Notes under the pieces: model-generated
Told to the model about the DNA's origin: nothing
Database searches by the model: none
The model's input: the letters and a program-made list of their open reading frames with translations, nothing else
Translations under genes and position numbers: made by a program
Part shown: in pieces, positions 12,098-20,224 of the stretch
Layout of the letters: every line of letters begins with the position of its first letter
Numbering within the stretch: the stretch's first letter is position 1
Assembly (NCBI RefSeq): GCF_013812955.1
Contig: NZ_JACCSO010000528.1
Span: 1-34,282 of the forward strand
Length of the DNA stretch: 34,282 bases
Reading direction: 5' to 3'
Source of the DNA: Nannocystis sp.
GTDB lineage: Bacteria > Myxococcota_A > Polyangia > Nannocystales > Nannocystaceae

Positions 12098-12126
12098 TTG
12101 CCGCCCTGGGTGGTGGCGGCTAAGGT
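12098..12126 (+). promoter_or_regulatory. Candidate promoter before the first skp gene
   Basis: TTGCCG (12098-12103), 17 nt, then TAAGGT (12121-12126), ending 8 nt before the GTG at 12135. It lies in the 223-nt gap after bamA, where no terminator with a T-run was seen. Spacing and sequence repeat the arrangement before lolD. Confidence 0.5.
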
Positions 12127-12134
12127 GTTGCCCC

Positions 12135-12680
12135 GTGAAGCGTCGACTACTCGTCCCTCTCGCTGCGCTGCTGGTCGCCGGCGCCGCGCTCATTCCCGCC
12201 GCAGAAGCCGTGGCGGCGCCCGCCAAGGCGCTGGAAAAGCTCGGCCTGGTCGACCTCCAGCGCTGCATCCTCGAGACCGTGCAGGGCACCCGCGCGAAGA
12301 AGGATCTCGAAGCCTCCTTCGCCAAGGGTCAGGCCCAGCTCGACAAGAAGACCAAGGACCTGCAGAAGAAGGTCGAGGACCTGCGGGCCAAGGCCGCGAT
12401 GCTCTCCCAGGATGAGCTCGGCAAGCGCCAGGCGGAGCTGATGCAGAAGGACCAGGAGCTGCAGAAGCTGTACTCCGATCTCCAGGAGGAGATCGCGACC
12501 AAAGAGGCGCAGCTGACCGAGAAGATCTACAAGAACGTCGCGGCGATCATCAAGGACGTCGCGGCCGAGGAGGGCCTGCAGCTCGTGCTGGTCCGCTCGC
12601 AGGCCACCGTCCTCTACGCCAACCCCAAGCTCGACCTGACCAACCGCGTCATCGTCGCCTACGACAAGAAGTACACGTGA
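12135..12680 (+). CDS. Periplasmic chaperone of the Skp/OmpH family, copy 1
   Basis: Skp/OmpH proteins are trimeric periplasmic holdases that carry unfolded outer-membrane proteins to BamA. The GTG at 12135 gives a clean signal peptide (VKRRLLVPLAALLVAGAALIPAAEA). The ORF-track start at 12087 adds a Trp/Cys-rich leader that makes no sense for export. The mature part begins with the family beta-strand LGLVDLQRCI, then a long Lys/Glu/Gln coiled coil (about residues 60-130), then the closing strands (LQLVLVRSQATVLYANPKLDLTN). At 181 residues it is family-sized. It sits directly behind bamA and overlaps the second copy, supporting a chaperone role for BamA substrates. Confidence 0.88.
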   Translation: MKRRLLVPLAALLVAGAALIPAAEAVAAPAKALEKLGLVDLQRCILETVQGTRAKKDLEASFAKGQAQLDKKTKDLQKKVEDLRAKAAMLSQDELGKRQAELMQKDQELQKLYSDLQEEIATKEAQLTEKIYKNVAAIIKDVAAEEGLQLVLVRSQATVLYANPKLDLTNRVIVAYDKKYT

Positions 12681-13237
12681 TCGCCATGCACACCGCCTTT
12701 CGCCGCCTGCTCACCGCATCCGCCCTCGCCCTAGGCGTCGCCGGCACCAGCCTGGCGCCCGTGCTGACGGCTCCGGCTCAGGCCGCCGTTCCCAAGGTCC
12801 GCGGCGTCGCCGTCGTCGACATGCAAAAGGTCCTCAACGACACCAAGCAGGGCCAGGCCGCCCGCAAGAAGCTCGAGGACAGCTCCAAGGCCAAGCAAGA
12901 GAAGCTCGACGGCAAGCGCAAGAAGCTCGAGTCCGATCAGGGCAAGCTCAAGGGTCTCAGCGGCGACAAGCTCGCCCAGGCCGAGGAAGCGCTGCAAAAG
13001 GACTACGTCGAGATGCAGCAGATCTATATGACGATGCAGCAGGAGCTGGCCGCCCAGGAGGGCCGCGTGCTCGAGGACATCTACAAGAACTGCCAGAGCG
13101 TCATCGACAAGATCGCCGCCGAGATGGAGCTCGACCTGGTGATCATCCGCGACGAGACGACGGTGCTCTACGTCGAGAGCAACCTCGACATCACCGATAC
13201 CCTCGTCAAGCGCTACAACCAGAAGTACCCGAGCTAG
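12677..13237 (+). CDS. Periplasmic chaperone of the Skp/OmpH family, copy 2
   Basis: A tandem paralogue of the preceding gene. It has a signal peptide (LLTASALALGVAGTSLA, cleavage near AQA-A), the strand VRGVAVVDMQKVL, a coiled coil of Lys/Glu/Gln heptads (residues 65-135), and the conserved end LDLVIIRDETTVLYVESNLDIT, which parallels copy 1. The start is either GTG 12677, overlapping the upstream TGA, or ATG 12686, three codons later. Two adjacent divergent OmpH genes are known in some bacteria and may form mixed trimers. A short GC hairpin lies directly behind the stop. Confidence 0.87.
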   Translation: MIAMHTAFRRLLTASALALGVAGTSLAPVLTAPAQAAVPKVRGVAVVDMQKVLNDTKQGQAARKKLEDSSKAKQEKLDGKRKKLESDQGKLKGLSGDKLAQAEEALQKDYVEMQQIYMTMQQELAAQEGRVLEDIYKNCQSVIDKIAAEMELDLVIIRDETTVLYVESNLDITDTLVKRYNQKYPS

Positions 13238-13241
13238 CCCG

Positions 13242-13260
13242 GCCGGGGACGACCCCCGGC
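13242..13260 (+). terminator. GC hairpin just after the second skp gene
   Basis: GCCGGGG and CCCCGGC form a 7-bp stem with a 5-nt loop, starting 5 nt after the stop codon. No T-run follows, so it may protect the mRNA 3' end or assist Rho rather than act as a classical terminator. Confidence 0.4.
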
Positions 13261-13282
13261 AGCCAAAACTAAAGACGAGCGG

Positions 13283-13317
13283 TTCGCCGCGGGCAAGGTC
13301 TCCTCGCCCGCGGCGAA
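13283..13317. repeat. Perfect 12-bp inverted repeat upstream of fabZ
   Basis: TTCGCCGCGGGC and GCCCGCGGCGAA are exact inverse complements separated by 11 nt. The stem ends 24 nt before the fabZ ATG; a TATGAT (13324-13329) lies between. It could be a protein operator, a transcription pause hairpin, or a terminator lacking a T-run. Confidence 0.55.
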
Positions 13318-13341
13318 GTCGTCTATGATGCTCGCGGCCCC

Positions 13342-13803
13342 ATGCTGCTCGACGTCGTACAGATCCAGAAGATCCTCCCGCACCGGTTCCCGTTCCTCTT
13401 TCTCGACCGTGTGATCTCGGCCGTGTCCGGCGAGTCGCTTGTCGCGCAGAAGTTGGTGTCGATCAGCGACCCGATCTTGCAGGGGCACTTCCCGGGCTAT
13501 CCGATCCTCCCCGGGGTCGTGCAGGTCGAGGCGATGGCCCAGGCAGGCGTCGTGCTCGCCCATCTCTCCGGACTCTTCGATCCCGAGCTGCATCACTGCT
13601 TCTTCGTCGGCATTCAGGAGGCCAAGTTTCGGGCCCCGGTGGTCCCGGGTGAGGTCCTGACGATCGAGATCAAGGCGCTTCGCCTCGGCCGGCTGAGCAA
13701 GCTCTCCGGGGAGATCCGCGCCGGTGACCAGCTCAAGAGCTCCGCGACCTTCACCGCCGTGATCGACCTCAAGGTCAAGCCTGCTGCCGTGCCCGCCCCA
13801 TGA
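13342..13803 (+). CDS. fabZ: 3-hydroxyacyl-[acyl-carrier-protein] dehydratase
   Basis: FabZ dehydrates beta-hydroxyacyl-ACP in fatty acid elongation. The 153-residue hot-dog protein has the substrate-tunnel motif HRFPFLFLDRV near residue 14, the catalytic His in GHFPGYPILPGV, and the catalytic Glu in QVEAMAQAG. Length is normal. In many Gram-negatives fabZ sits between lpxD and lpxA behind bamA-skp. Here it keeps its place behind skp, but no lpxD or lpxA is adjacent. The stop overlaps the start of the next gene as ATGA, so the two are translationally coupled. Confidence 0.94.
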   Translation: MLLDVVQIQKILPHRFPFLFLDRVISAVSGESLVAQKLVSISDPILQGHFPGYPILPGVVQVEAMAQAGVVLAHLSGLFDPELHHCFFVGIQEAKFRAPVVPGEVLTIEIKALRLGRLSKLSGEIRAGDQLKSSATFTAVIDLKVKPAAVPAP

Positions 13804-14453
13804 GCCTCGCTCGCCCGCACCTCGTGCTCTTGCTGGCGCTCCTGCCGGCGCTCGCGTGCGGTCGCCGTGAACTGCGCGAGCTCAGCCGCGCCAGCGATGA
13901 TGTCGCCACCGCGGTCCGGCGAGGCGACGCCCGCGCGCTGAGCCAGCACGTGGTCGTCGGGGCCCGCCACCGTGTCGACTACGCGGCCATTTTGGCGGAC
14001 AAACAGCAGCGGGCGTCCTGGGCGCGCGGCCTCGCCAGGCCGGATCAGGTCCGCCCCGGCGCGACCCTGTTCGTCGCCCCGGATCAGCCGCTGTCTGTGG
14101 TGTGGACGGGGCAAGCCTGGGTCTTCGCGGAAGATCCCACGCTGCTGTACGACCAGTCGAGCCCGCGCGCCGCCCTGCGTAGCCTGGTCCGAGCGAGTAC
14201 CCTGCAGCGCTGGGATGTCCTGCTCGCTCTGGCCCCCGAGCGCTACCGCCTCGGCCTGTCGGAGGACGACCTGCGCCGCGCCTGGACCGAGGGCGAGTAT
14301 GCCTCGGCCCTCCAGACCGCCCGCGAACGCCTCCAGAAGCACCTCGCCGAGCCGATCGTGCACGACGCTCACGAAGCCGTGCTGGACCTCGGCGATGGCG
14401 AAGCAGCGCACCTCGAGCGCGAAGGTTCACGCTGGGTCGTGGTCGACTTCTAA
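13800..14453 (+). CDS. Lipoprotein of unknown function, coupled to fabZ
   Basis: A 217-residue protein with a short signal peptide and lipobox (LLLALLPALAC, Cys20), so it is probably a membrane-anchored lipoprotein. The mature part is helical and charged: an N-terminal region (RELRELSRASDDVATAVRRGDARAL) that resembles a cystatin-like or NTF2-like stress domain in spacing, a middle beta-rich part (SVVWTGQAWVFAEDP), and a C-terminal EGEYASALQTARERLQKHL helix followed by a final strand (HLEREGSRWVVVDF). No family is recognised with confidence. The ATGA overlap suggests co-expression with FabZ, and the location suggests a role in envelope physiology. Confidence 0.75.
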   Translation: MSLARPHLVLLLALLPALACGRRELRELSRASDDVATAVRRGDARALSQHVVVGARHRVDYAAILADKQQRASWARGLARPDQVRPGATLFVAPDQPLSVVWTGQAWVFAEDPTLLYDQSSPRAALRSLVRASTLQRWDVLLALAPERYRLGLSEDDLRRAWTEGEYASALQTARERLQKHLAEPIVHDAHEAVLDLGDGEAAHLEREGSRWVVVDF

Positions 14454-14841
14454 AACCACTTCTCGTCCCCGCCCTGGACCGGGCCCCGATCACCCGGAGG
14501 CCTCGCCGCCGCGCATTCTGGCGGATTCCTGCGCCGTGTGGGCCCAACGCGCACCACGACGAGCGCGAAGACAGCTCTTGCCATCGCTACGGTGGGCGTT
14601 AGTCTGTCTAGTAAGGTGGCCAACCAAAATTTCACTGCCCCGCCCCGGATGACAGCAATGTCAGGGGAGAGGCTGGCCGACAACCACAGGGCCGGATACC
14701 TACCTGTAACCGGCGTGGCCGGCAAGCCCAGCTCGTGTGAGCTTTACCCCTGCCGCTCTAACCTTTCCAAACCCTTAGCGCCCGACGTGGCAGAAGCGGC
14801 AGGCGAGCCGATGAGACCCGCGAACCTCGACAAGCGAAAGC
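14454..14841. other. Non-coding or undetermined stretch after the fabZ operon
   Basis: No convincing gene is seen. Base composition is more mixed than in the neighbouring genes. It holds small hairpins (TGACA-gcaa-TGTCA near 14650 and AGCTC-gtgt-GAGCT near 14731). A weak promoter-like pair, TTGCCA and TAGTCT 16 nt apart, lies near 14578-14605. The ORF 14538-14999 in the track has neither a recognisable domain nor a plausible start signal. The stretch may be the 5' part of the structured transcript that ends at the terminator at 15038-15075. Confidence 0.45.
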
Positions 14842-15057
14842 ATGCGCCCAAGTCCTCGATCCGCGAGCGTCAGGCTCCGGCGCTCCTCGAGCTGGAACTA
14901 CCGCTGGTGGCGCCCGAGGCTAATCTACCGGTTCGTCCCGCGGCCGGGGGTGATCCACCCCTCGATCGCGGGATCGCGGTCATCGATTTTTATATTTGAG
15001 GGCAAGCGGCCCCGGAGGCCCAGGCTCGAAATCTCAGACGAGGGCGTCCTGCGCTAA
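14842..15057 (+). CDS. Candidate small basic protein (71 residues), unproven
   Basis: The ORF has strongly GC-rich third codon positions except at its ends. It encodes an Arg/Trp-rich protein (WNYRWWRPRLIYRF) with a short hydrophobic stretch (SSIFIF) and an acidic end (EISDEG). No family is recognised and no clear ribosome binding site is seen. Its TAA stop lies in the 8-nt loop of a strong terminator hairpin, so translation to the end would compete with hairpin formation. It may be a genuine small gene, an attenuator leader, or a chance frame over a structured RNA. Confidence 0.3.
   Translation: MRPSPRSASVRLRRSSSWNYRWWRPRLIYRFVPRPGVIHPSIAGSRSSIFIFEGKRPRRPRLEISDEGVLR
14936..14973 (+). ncRNA. 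Two-tier hairpin, possible structured RNA element
   Basis: TCCCGCG (14936-14942) pairs with CGCGGGA (14967-14973). Inside this, GGGGTG (14947-14952) pairs with CACCCC (14956-14961), with a 4/5-nt internal loop and a 3-nt apical loop. With an AT-rich patch near 14986-14998 and the terminator 65 nt further on, it could belong to a small RNA or leader. No known Rfam family was recognised. Confidence 0.35.
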
Positions 15058-15075
15058 GGGCGCCCTCGTTTTTTT
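15038..15075 (+). terminator. Strong intrinsic terminator
   Basis: ACGAGGGCGTCC pairs with GGGCGCCCTCGT over 12 bp (one G-T pair) around the loop TGCGCTAA, followed directly by seven T residues. It is the clearest rho-independent terminator in the window and ends whatever transcript crosses 14.5-15.0 kb before the FHA-AAA+ regulator gene. Confidence 0.9.
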
Positions 15076-15174
15076 GCTGCTATAGGCCCCTTGGCGGGAA
15101 CTGTCGGGTCAGGGGAGGCGTCTCCATGGACCATTGGGGCGAAGCGGCCCCAACCGTTCAAGGACATTGTGTGC

Positions 15175-15204
15175 TTCACCCCACCGCCTGCCTCCTGTTA
15201 GTTT
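15175..15204 (+). promoter_or_regulatory. Candidate promoter of the FHA-AAA+ regulator
   Basis: TTCACC (15175-15180), 17 nt, then TTAGTT (15198-15203); the overlapping TAGTTT (15199-15204) lies 6 nt before the ATG. No -24/-12 sigma-54 signature was seen. No Shine-Dalgarno sequence lies in the expected place. Confidence 0.4.
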
Positions 15205-15210
15205 GGGTCC

Positions 15211-16614
<1,404 letters not shown>

Positions 16615-16632
16615 ATCGCGGCCCGGGCGCGC

Positions 16633-16638
16633 TACCAT
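16633..16638 (+). promoter_or_regulatory. -10-like TACCAT box 7 nt before folP
   Basis: TACCAT ends 7 nt before the folP ATG, in the 31-nt gap after the regulator gene. No Shine-Dalgarno sequence is visible. The matching -35 region is poor. Confidence 0.3.
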
Positions 16639-16645
16639 CTCGCGG

Positions 16646-17581
16646 ATGTCGCTGCCCGCCGCGCCCCTGGTTCACCCGCCTGCGTGGGTCCACGCGCGCG
16701 GTGAGCTCGGGCTCGATGTGCCGCGGGTGATGGCGGTCGTCAACCTGACGCCCGACAGCTTCTTCGACGGCGGCAGTCTGATGCCGCCGGGCGGCGAAGA
16801 CCCGAACGCCGGCATGGCGGCGCGCCTGTGTCGTGGCCTCGTGCAGCAGGGCGCCGACCTGCTCGACCTCGGGGGCGAGTCGACGCGGCCGGGCTCCGAA
16901 GCGGTGGCGCCGGGGCTCGAGCTGCGGCGCGTGCTGCCGGTGCTGCGGCGCCTGCGAGAAGACCCCGAGCTCGGATCGATCCCGATCAGCGTCGATACCC
17001 GCCACGCCGAGGTCGCCGCGGCGGCGATGGCCGCGGGTGCGGCGATCATCAATGACGTCAGCGGTCTCGCCGACCCTGCGATGGCCGACGTCGCCGCGCG
17101 GACCGGCGCCGGTCTGGTGCTCGGGCACCTGCGCGGCGTCCCGACGACGATGCAGCAGGACATTCACTTCAAGGACCTGCTCGCCGAGGTCGCCGAGGAG
17201 CTGATCGCCGCCGTCGAGCGCGCGCTGCGGGCCGGCGTCGCCAACGAACGCCTCGTCGTCGACCCCGGCGTCGGCTTCGGCAAGACCCCGGAGCAGAGCG
17301 CCGCGCTGGTCGCCGCCTCGGCGCTCCTGGCCCGAGAGACAGGTTGCCCGGTGCTGATCGGTGCCAGTCGCAAGGGCTTCCTCGGCGCGATCACGGGGCG
17401 CCCGGTCGGTGAGCGATTGATCGGCAGCGTCGCCGCGGCGGTCATCGCCGTCGAGCGGGGCGCGAGCATCGTGCGCGTGCATGACGTCGCGGCCACGGCG
17501 GAGGCCCTGCGCGTGGCCGCAGCCGTGCATCGGGCCTACAACGCTGCGACCGGTGGTGGGCCCGGCCGGGAGTTCGCGTGA
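16646..17581 (+). CDS. folP: Dihydropteroate synthase
   Basis: FolP condenses p-aminobenzoate with dihydropterin pyrophosphate in folate synthesis and is the sulfonamide target. The 311-residue TIM barrel shows MAVVNLTPDSFFDGG near residue 28, DLGGESTRPGS near 73, ISVDT near 113, INDVSG near 134, DPGVGFGK near 206, GASRKGFLG near 239 and the C-terminal phosphate-binding IVRVHDV. The usual MHMQGxPxTMQ segment reads LGHLRGVPTTMQ, a mild variant. The ATG at 16646 is chosen; the track start at 16538 lies inside the preceding gene. The N-terminus is about 20 residues longer than in E. coli. The stop overlaps the cdaA start as GTGA. Confidence 0.96.
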   Translation: MSLPAAPLVHPPAWVHARGELGLDVPRVMAVVNLTPDSFFDGGSLMPPGGEDPNAGMAARLCRGLVQQGADLLDLGGESTRPGSEAVAPGLELRRVLPVLRRLREDPELGSIPISVDTRHAEVAAAAMAAGAAIINDVSGLADPAMADVAARTGAGLVLGHLRGVPTTMQQDIHFKDLLAEVAEELIAAVERALRAGVANERLVVDPGVGFGKTPEQSAALVAASALLARETGCPVLIGASRKGFLGAITGRPVGERLIGSVAAAVIAVERGASIVRVHDVAATAEALRVAAAVHRAYNAATGGGPGREFA

Positions 17582-18525
17582 CCCCACAGGAGTTCCTGGC
17601 CGCGCTGAGCTGGCGCGACGCGCTCGACTTCAGCCTCCTGCTCGTCATCGTCTACGCGTGCCTGCGGCTGCTGCAGGGCACGCGAGCGGTGCCGGTGCTG
17701 CTGTCCGTGGCGCTGTTCTCCGGGCTCGCGGCCGCGGCCAGCGCCCTCGACCTGGTCGCGGTCGCGGCGCTGCTCAAGTACTTCCTCGAGTACATCATCA
17801 TCATTCTCATCGTCGTGTTCCATCAGGAGCTGCGGCGGATCTTCCTGCGCATGGGTCAGCGCTTGTTGCCGCATGGACGGCGTGAGGCGGCCCGCAGCGC
17901 GGTCGGTGAACTGGTGCTGGCGATCGATCGCCTGCGGCGCGCCAAGGTCGGCGCGCTGGTCATCTTGCAGGGTGAGATCGACGTGCTCGAGGTCGTCAGC
18001 GATCGCGGCCGGGAGATCAACGCCGCGCTGCAGGCCGATACATTGATCGCTCTGATGATCCCGCACCCGATCAACCTCGCCCACGACGGCGCGGTGCTGG
18101 TCCAGAACTTTCGCATCGCCCGCGCCGGCGTCATCTGCCCGCTGACCCAGCGCGACCGCCTCGATCCGAGCTTCGGCACGCGGCATCGCGGAGCCATCGG
18201 CGTCAGCGAGGAGACCGACGCGCTGGTGGTCGTCGTCAGCGAGGAGCGCGGGGAGATCCGCGTGGTCCATCGCGGTGAGATCTCGGAGGCGCAGACCGCC
18301 GCGGAGCTCGAGGGTCGCATCGCCGAGTGGCTCGATCAGCCTCGGGTCGAGGCCTCGGTCGCGCCCGTGTCGCGCGTGGGCGCCGGCCCCGGTGAGAGCG
18401 GCGGCGCTCGCAGCCTGATCCGGCCACGAGAGCAGCGCCGCGGCGAGAGCCCGGCCGAGCTGTCGGCGAACCCCGGCGTCGAGCTGCGGCGGGTCGCCGA
18501 GGGCCTCGGGGAGGCGGAGCCATGA
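17578..18525 (+). CDS. cdaA: Membrane-bound diadenylate cyclase (c-di-AMP synthase)
   Basis: CdaA makes the second messenger c-di-AMP from two ATP. The 315-residue protein has three N-terminal membrane helices (about residues 15-33, 38-60, 65-82, ending IIIILIVVFHQELRRIF). A DisA_N catalytic domain follows (about 100-225) with both signature elements visible: DGA in AHDGAVLVQN and RHR in GTRHRGAIGVSEETDA. A C-terminal tail of roughly 80 polar, Arg/Pro-rich residues is longer than in Bacillus CdaA (273 residues). The gene overlaps folP (GTGA) and cdaR (ATGA), so the three are coupled. The third usual partner, glmM, is 6.7 kb downstream. Confidence 0.94.
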   Translation: MTPQEFLAALSWRDALDFSLLLVIVYACLRLLQGTRAVPVLLSVALFSGLAAAASALDLVAVAALLKYFLEYIIIILIVVFHQELRRIFLRMGQRLLPHGRREAARSAVGELVLAIDRLRRAKVGALVILQGEIDVLEVVSDRGREINAALQADTLIALMIPHPINLAHDGAVLVQNFRIARAGVICPLTQRDRLDPSFGTRHRGAIGVSEETDALVVVVSEERGEIRVVHRGEISEAQTAAELEGRIAEWLDQPRVEASVAPVSRVGAGPGESGGARSLIRPREQRRGESPAELSANPGVELRRVAEGLGEAEP

Positions 18526-19529
18526 GCCGGGCGCTGCGGCTGTTCGCACGCGGCATGCGCTGGCTGGGCGGCGCGATCATCCGCCATGGCGGGGCCAAGT
18601 TCGCGGCGCTGGTGATCGCGCTGGTGTTCTTCGTGGTCACCCGCGATGACGTGACGCGCACCTTCACGATCCCGCTGCAGGTGACGCAGGATCCGAACCG
18701 GGTGCTGCTGACCAAGCTGCCGGACCACATCACCGTCGAGCTGCACGGCAGCTGGGCGCGCATGAGTCGGCTGCGGGAGCATGAGCTGGGGCCCGCCGCG
18801 CTGAACCTGTCGGACGCGCGACCGGGCCCGCTCTCCGTCGAGCCGGCGAGCATCGTCATGCCCGAGGGGGTGATCTTTCGCAGCATGCAGTACGAGAAGG
18901 TCGACCTGCGCTTCGACGGGGTGATCGAGCGTCCGGTGACCGTGCGTGCCGAGCTGCGCGGCGCGGTCAACCCGGACTACGAGCACACGCGCACCACGAT
19001 CGAGCCGCCGCGCTGGCGCATCCGTGGCGGCGGCGGGCCGGTCAGCGAGGTCCACGTGCTCAACACCGAGCCGATCGTGCTCGACGACATCACCGCGGAT
19101 ACCACCGTCGAGGTGGCGTTGCAGCGACCGAGCCAGAACGTCGAGTTCACCGCCACGCCCCCGGGCGAGGAGCCGCAGGTCAAGGTCACGCTCGCCGTCC
19201 GCCCTCGCCTCGGCGAGCGCCGGCTGAGCGCGGCCGTCACCTGGCCGCCCGACCAGGTCGCACCGCCCGAGCTACCGACCGAGGTCTCCGCGATCGTGCG
19301 CGGCGGCCTCCCCGATCTGCGGATCGTCGACGCCGCGCTGTCGCCTCCGCTGGTGGCGATGCCCCGCCGCGAGAAGCCGAGCGCCGACTTCCCCGGCGGC
19401 AGCGTCGTGTTCGTGGTGCAGTTCACGCCCGCGGTGCCGCCCGAGGTCCAGGCGCGGCTCAGCGTCGAGGCCGCGCTCGACCGCGTCGTCCTCGCGGCGC
19501 CGGTCGAAGAGACTCCGCCTGCCCGCTAG
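18522..19529 (+). CDS. cdaR: YbbR-domain protein, probable CdaA regulator
   Basis: CdaR-type proteins are anchored by one N-terminal helix and interact with CdaA. The 335-residue product has the membrane anchor at about residues 26-42 (KFAALVIALVFFVVTRDD). It is followed by beta-rich YbbR repeats that begin FTIPLQVTQDPNRVLLTKLPDHITVELHGS; later repeats are less clear. The C-terminus is Pro-rich. The start overlaps the cdaA stop as ATGA. The stop codon shares the palindrome CTAG with the stop of the converging HAD gene, so the two genes overlap tail to tail by 4 nt. Confidence 0.85.
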   Translation: MSRALRLFARGMRWLGGAIIRHGGAKFAALVIALVFFVVTRDDVTRTFTIPLQVTQDPNRVLLTKLPDHITVELHGSWARMSRLREHELGPAALNLSDARPGPLSVEPASIVMPEGVIFRSMQYEKVDLRFDGVIERPVTVRAELRGAVNPDYEHTRTTIEPPRWRIRGGGGPVSEVHVLNTEPIVLDDITADTTVEVALQRPSQNVEFTATPPGEEPQVKVTLAVRPRLGERRLSAAVTWPPDQVAPPELPTEVSAIVRGGLPDLRIVDAALSPPLVAMPRREKPSADFPGGSVVFVVQFTPAVPPEVQARLSVEAALDRVVLAAPVEETPPAR

Positions 19530-20224
19530 GACATGTCCGTGGGGACATATCGTTCACCGACCGCGTGCAGCAGGCGATCGCGGGCGACGGACCACGGCAT
19601 CCAGCTGTCGTCGACCTTGCCGCGCGGGCGCACGCCGAGGAAGCGCATGCCCGCGGCCGCGGCGAAGCGCTGATCGGCGAAGGCGCGGTCGCCGACCATC
19701 ACCATCGCCGCGCCCGGCAGCCCCATGCCGGCGAGCGTGACCTCGGCCATGCGCGGGGCCGGCTTCATCGCGCCGAGCTCCTCGGTGACCAGCACGAAGT
19801 CGAAGTCCCCGGGCGCGAGACCGAGGGCGGCGAGGCGCTCGGGGACGCCGCGATAGTCGCTGACGAGGCCGAGGCGCAGGCCGGCGGCGCGCAGCCTGGC
19901 GAGCACGAAATGGACGCCGGGCTGCAGCGCGCTGGCCTCCCGCAGGCCGCGGAGCACGGCGGGCTCGTAGCGCTCGGCGATCCACCGGGCCCACCGCTCT
20001 TGCTCGTTGGGGTCATCGCTGAGGCGCCTGAGGGTCTCACGCGCGATCGCCAGGCCGCTCCCGAAGTCGAGGCCGGCGAGGCTGGTGCGCACCCGCGTGT
20101 AACGCAGCAGCCGCAGCAGGGACAGCGGCATGTTGCGGACCATGAACCACTCGAGCGCCCGCTTGTCGTAGAGCGTGCCGTCGAGGTCGAAGACGACCCC
20201 ACGCAGCGGCGAGGGCCCGTTCAT
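19526..20224 (-). CDS. HAD-superfamily hydrolase (subfamily IA-like)
   Basis: A 232-residue phosphatase-fold protein; the substrate is unknown. Motif I is VVFDLDGTL with both catalytic Asp residues, motif II is LVSDYRG, motif III is the Lys in GAMKPAPR, and motif IV is MVGDRAFAD. A helical cap lies between about residues 20 and 95. The track ORF extends far upstream (to 20935), but that part is a shadow of ctaA. The ATG at 20224 overlaps the ctaA stop as ATGA, so it is coupled to ctaA. The last codons contain the dispersed palindrome TGTCCGTGGGGACA. Confidence 0.85.
   Translation of the reverse strand: MNGPSPLRGVVFDLDGTLYDKRALEWFMVRNMPLSLLRLLRYTRVRTSLAGLDFGSGLAIARETLRRLSDDPNEQERWARWIAERYEPAVLRGLREASALQPGVHFVLARLRAAGLRLGLVSDYRGVPERLAALGLAPGDFDFVLVTEELGAMKPAPRMAEVTLAGMGLPGAAMVMVGDRAFADQRFAAAAGMRFLGVRPRGKVDDSWMPWSVARDRLLHAVGERYVPTDMS
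19534..19547. repeat. Dispersed palindromic element, copy 1
   Basis: TGTCCGTGGGGACA, inside the longer GGACATGTCCGTGGGGACA. It is an inverted repeat TGTCC/GGACA with a 4-nt centre, at the 3' end of the HAD gene. Two similar copies occur at 24150 and 30697. Confidence 0.45.

Noticed and set aside
14454-14999. Cobalamin riboswitch, RNase P RNA, 6S RNA, SRP RNA or tmRNA in the gene-free stretch, and the ORF 14538-14999
   Set aside because: Conserved boxes of these RNAs could not be found on either strand. The ORF has no domain and competes with a better frame.
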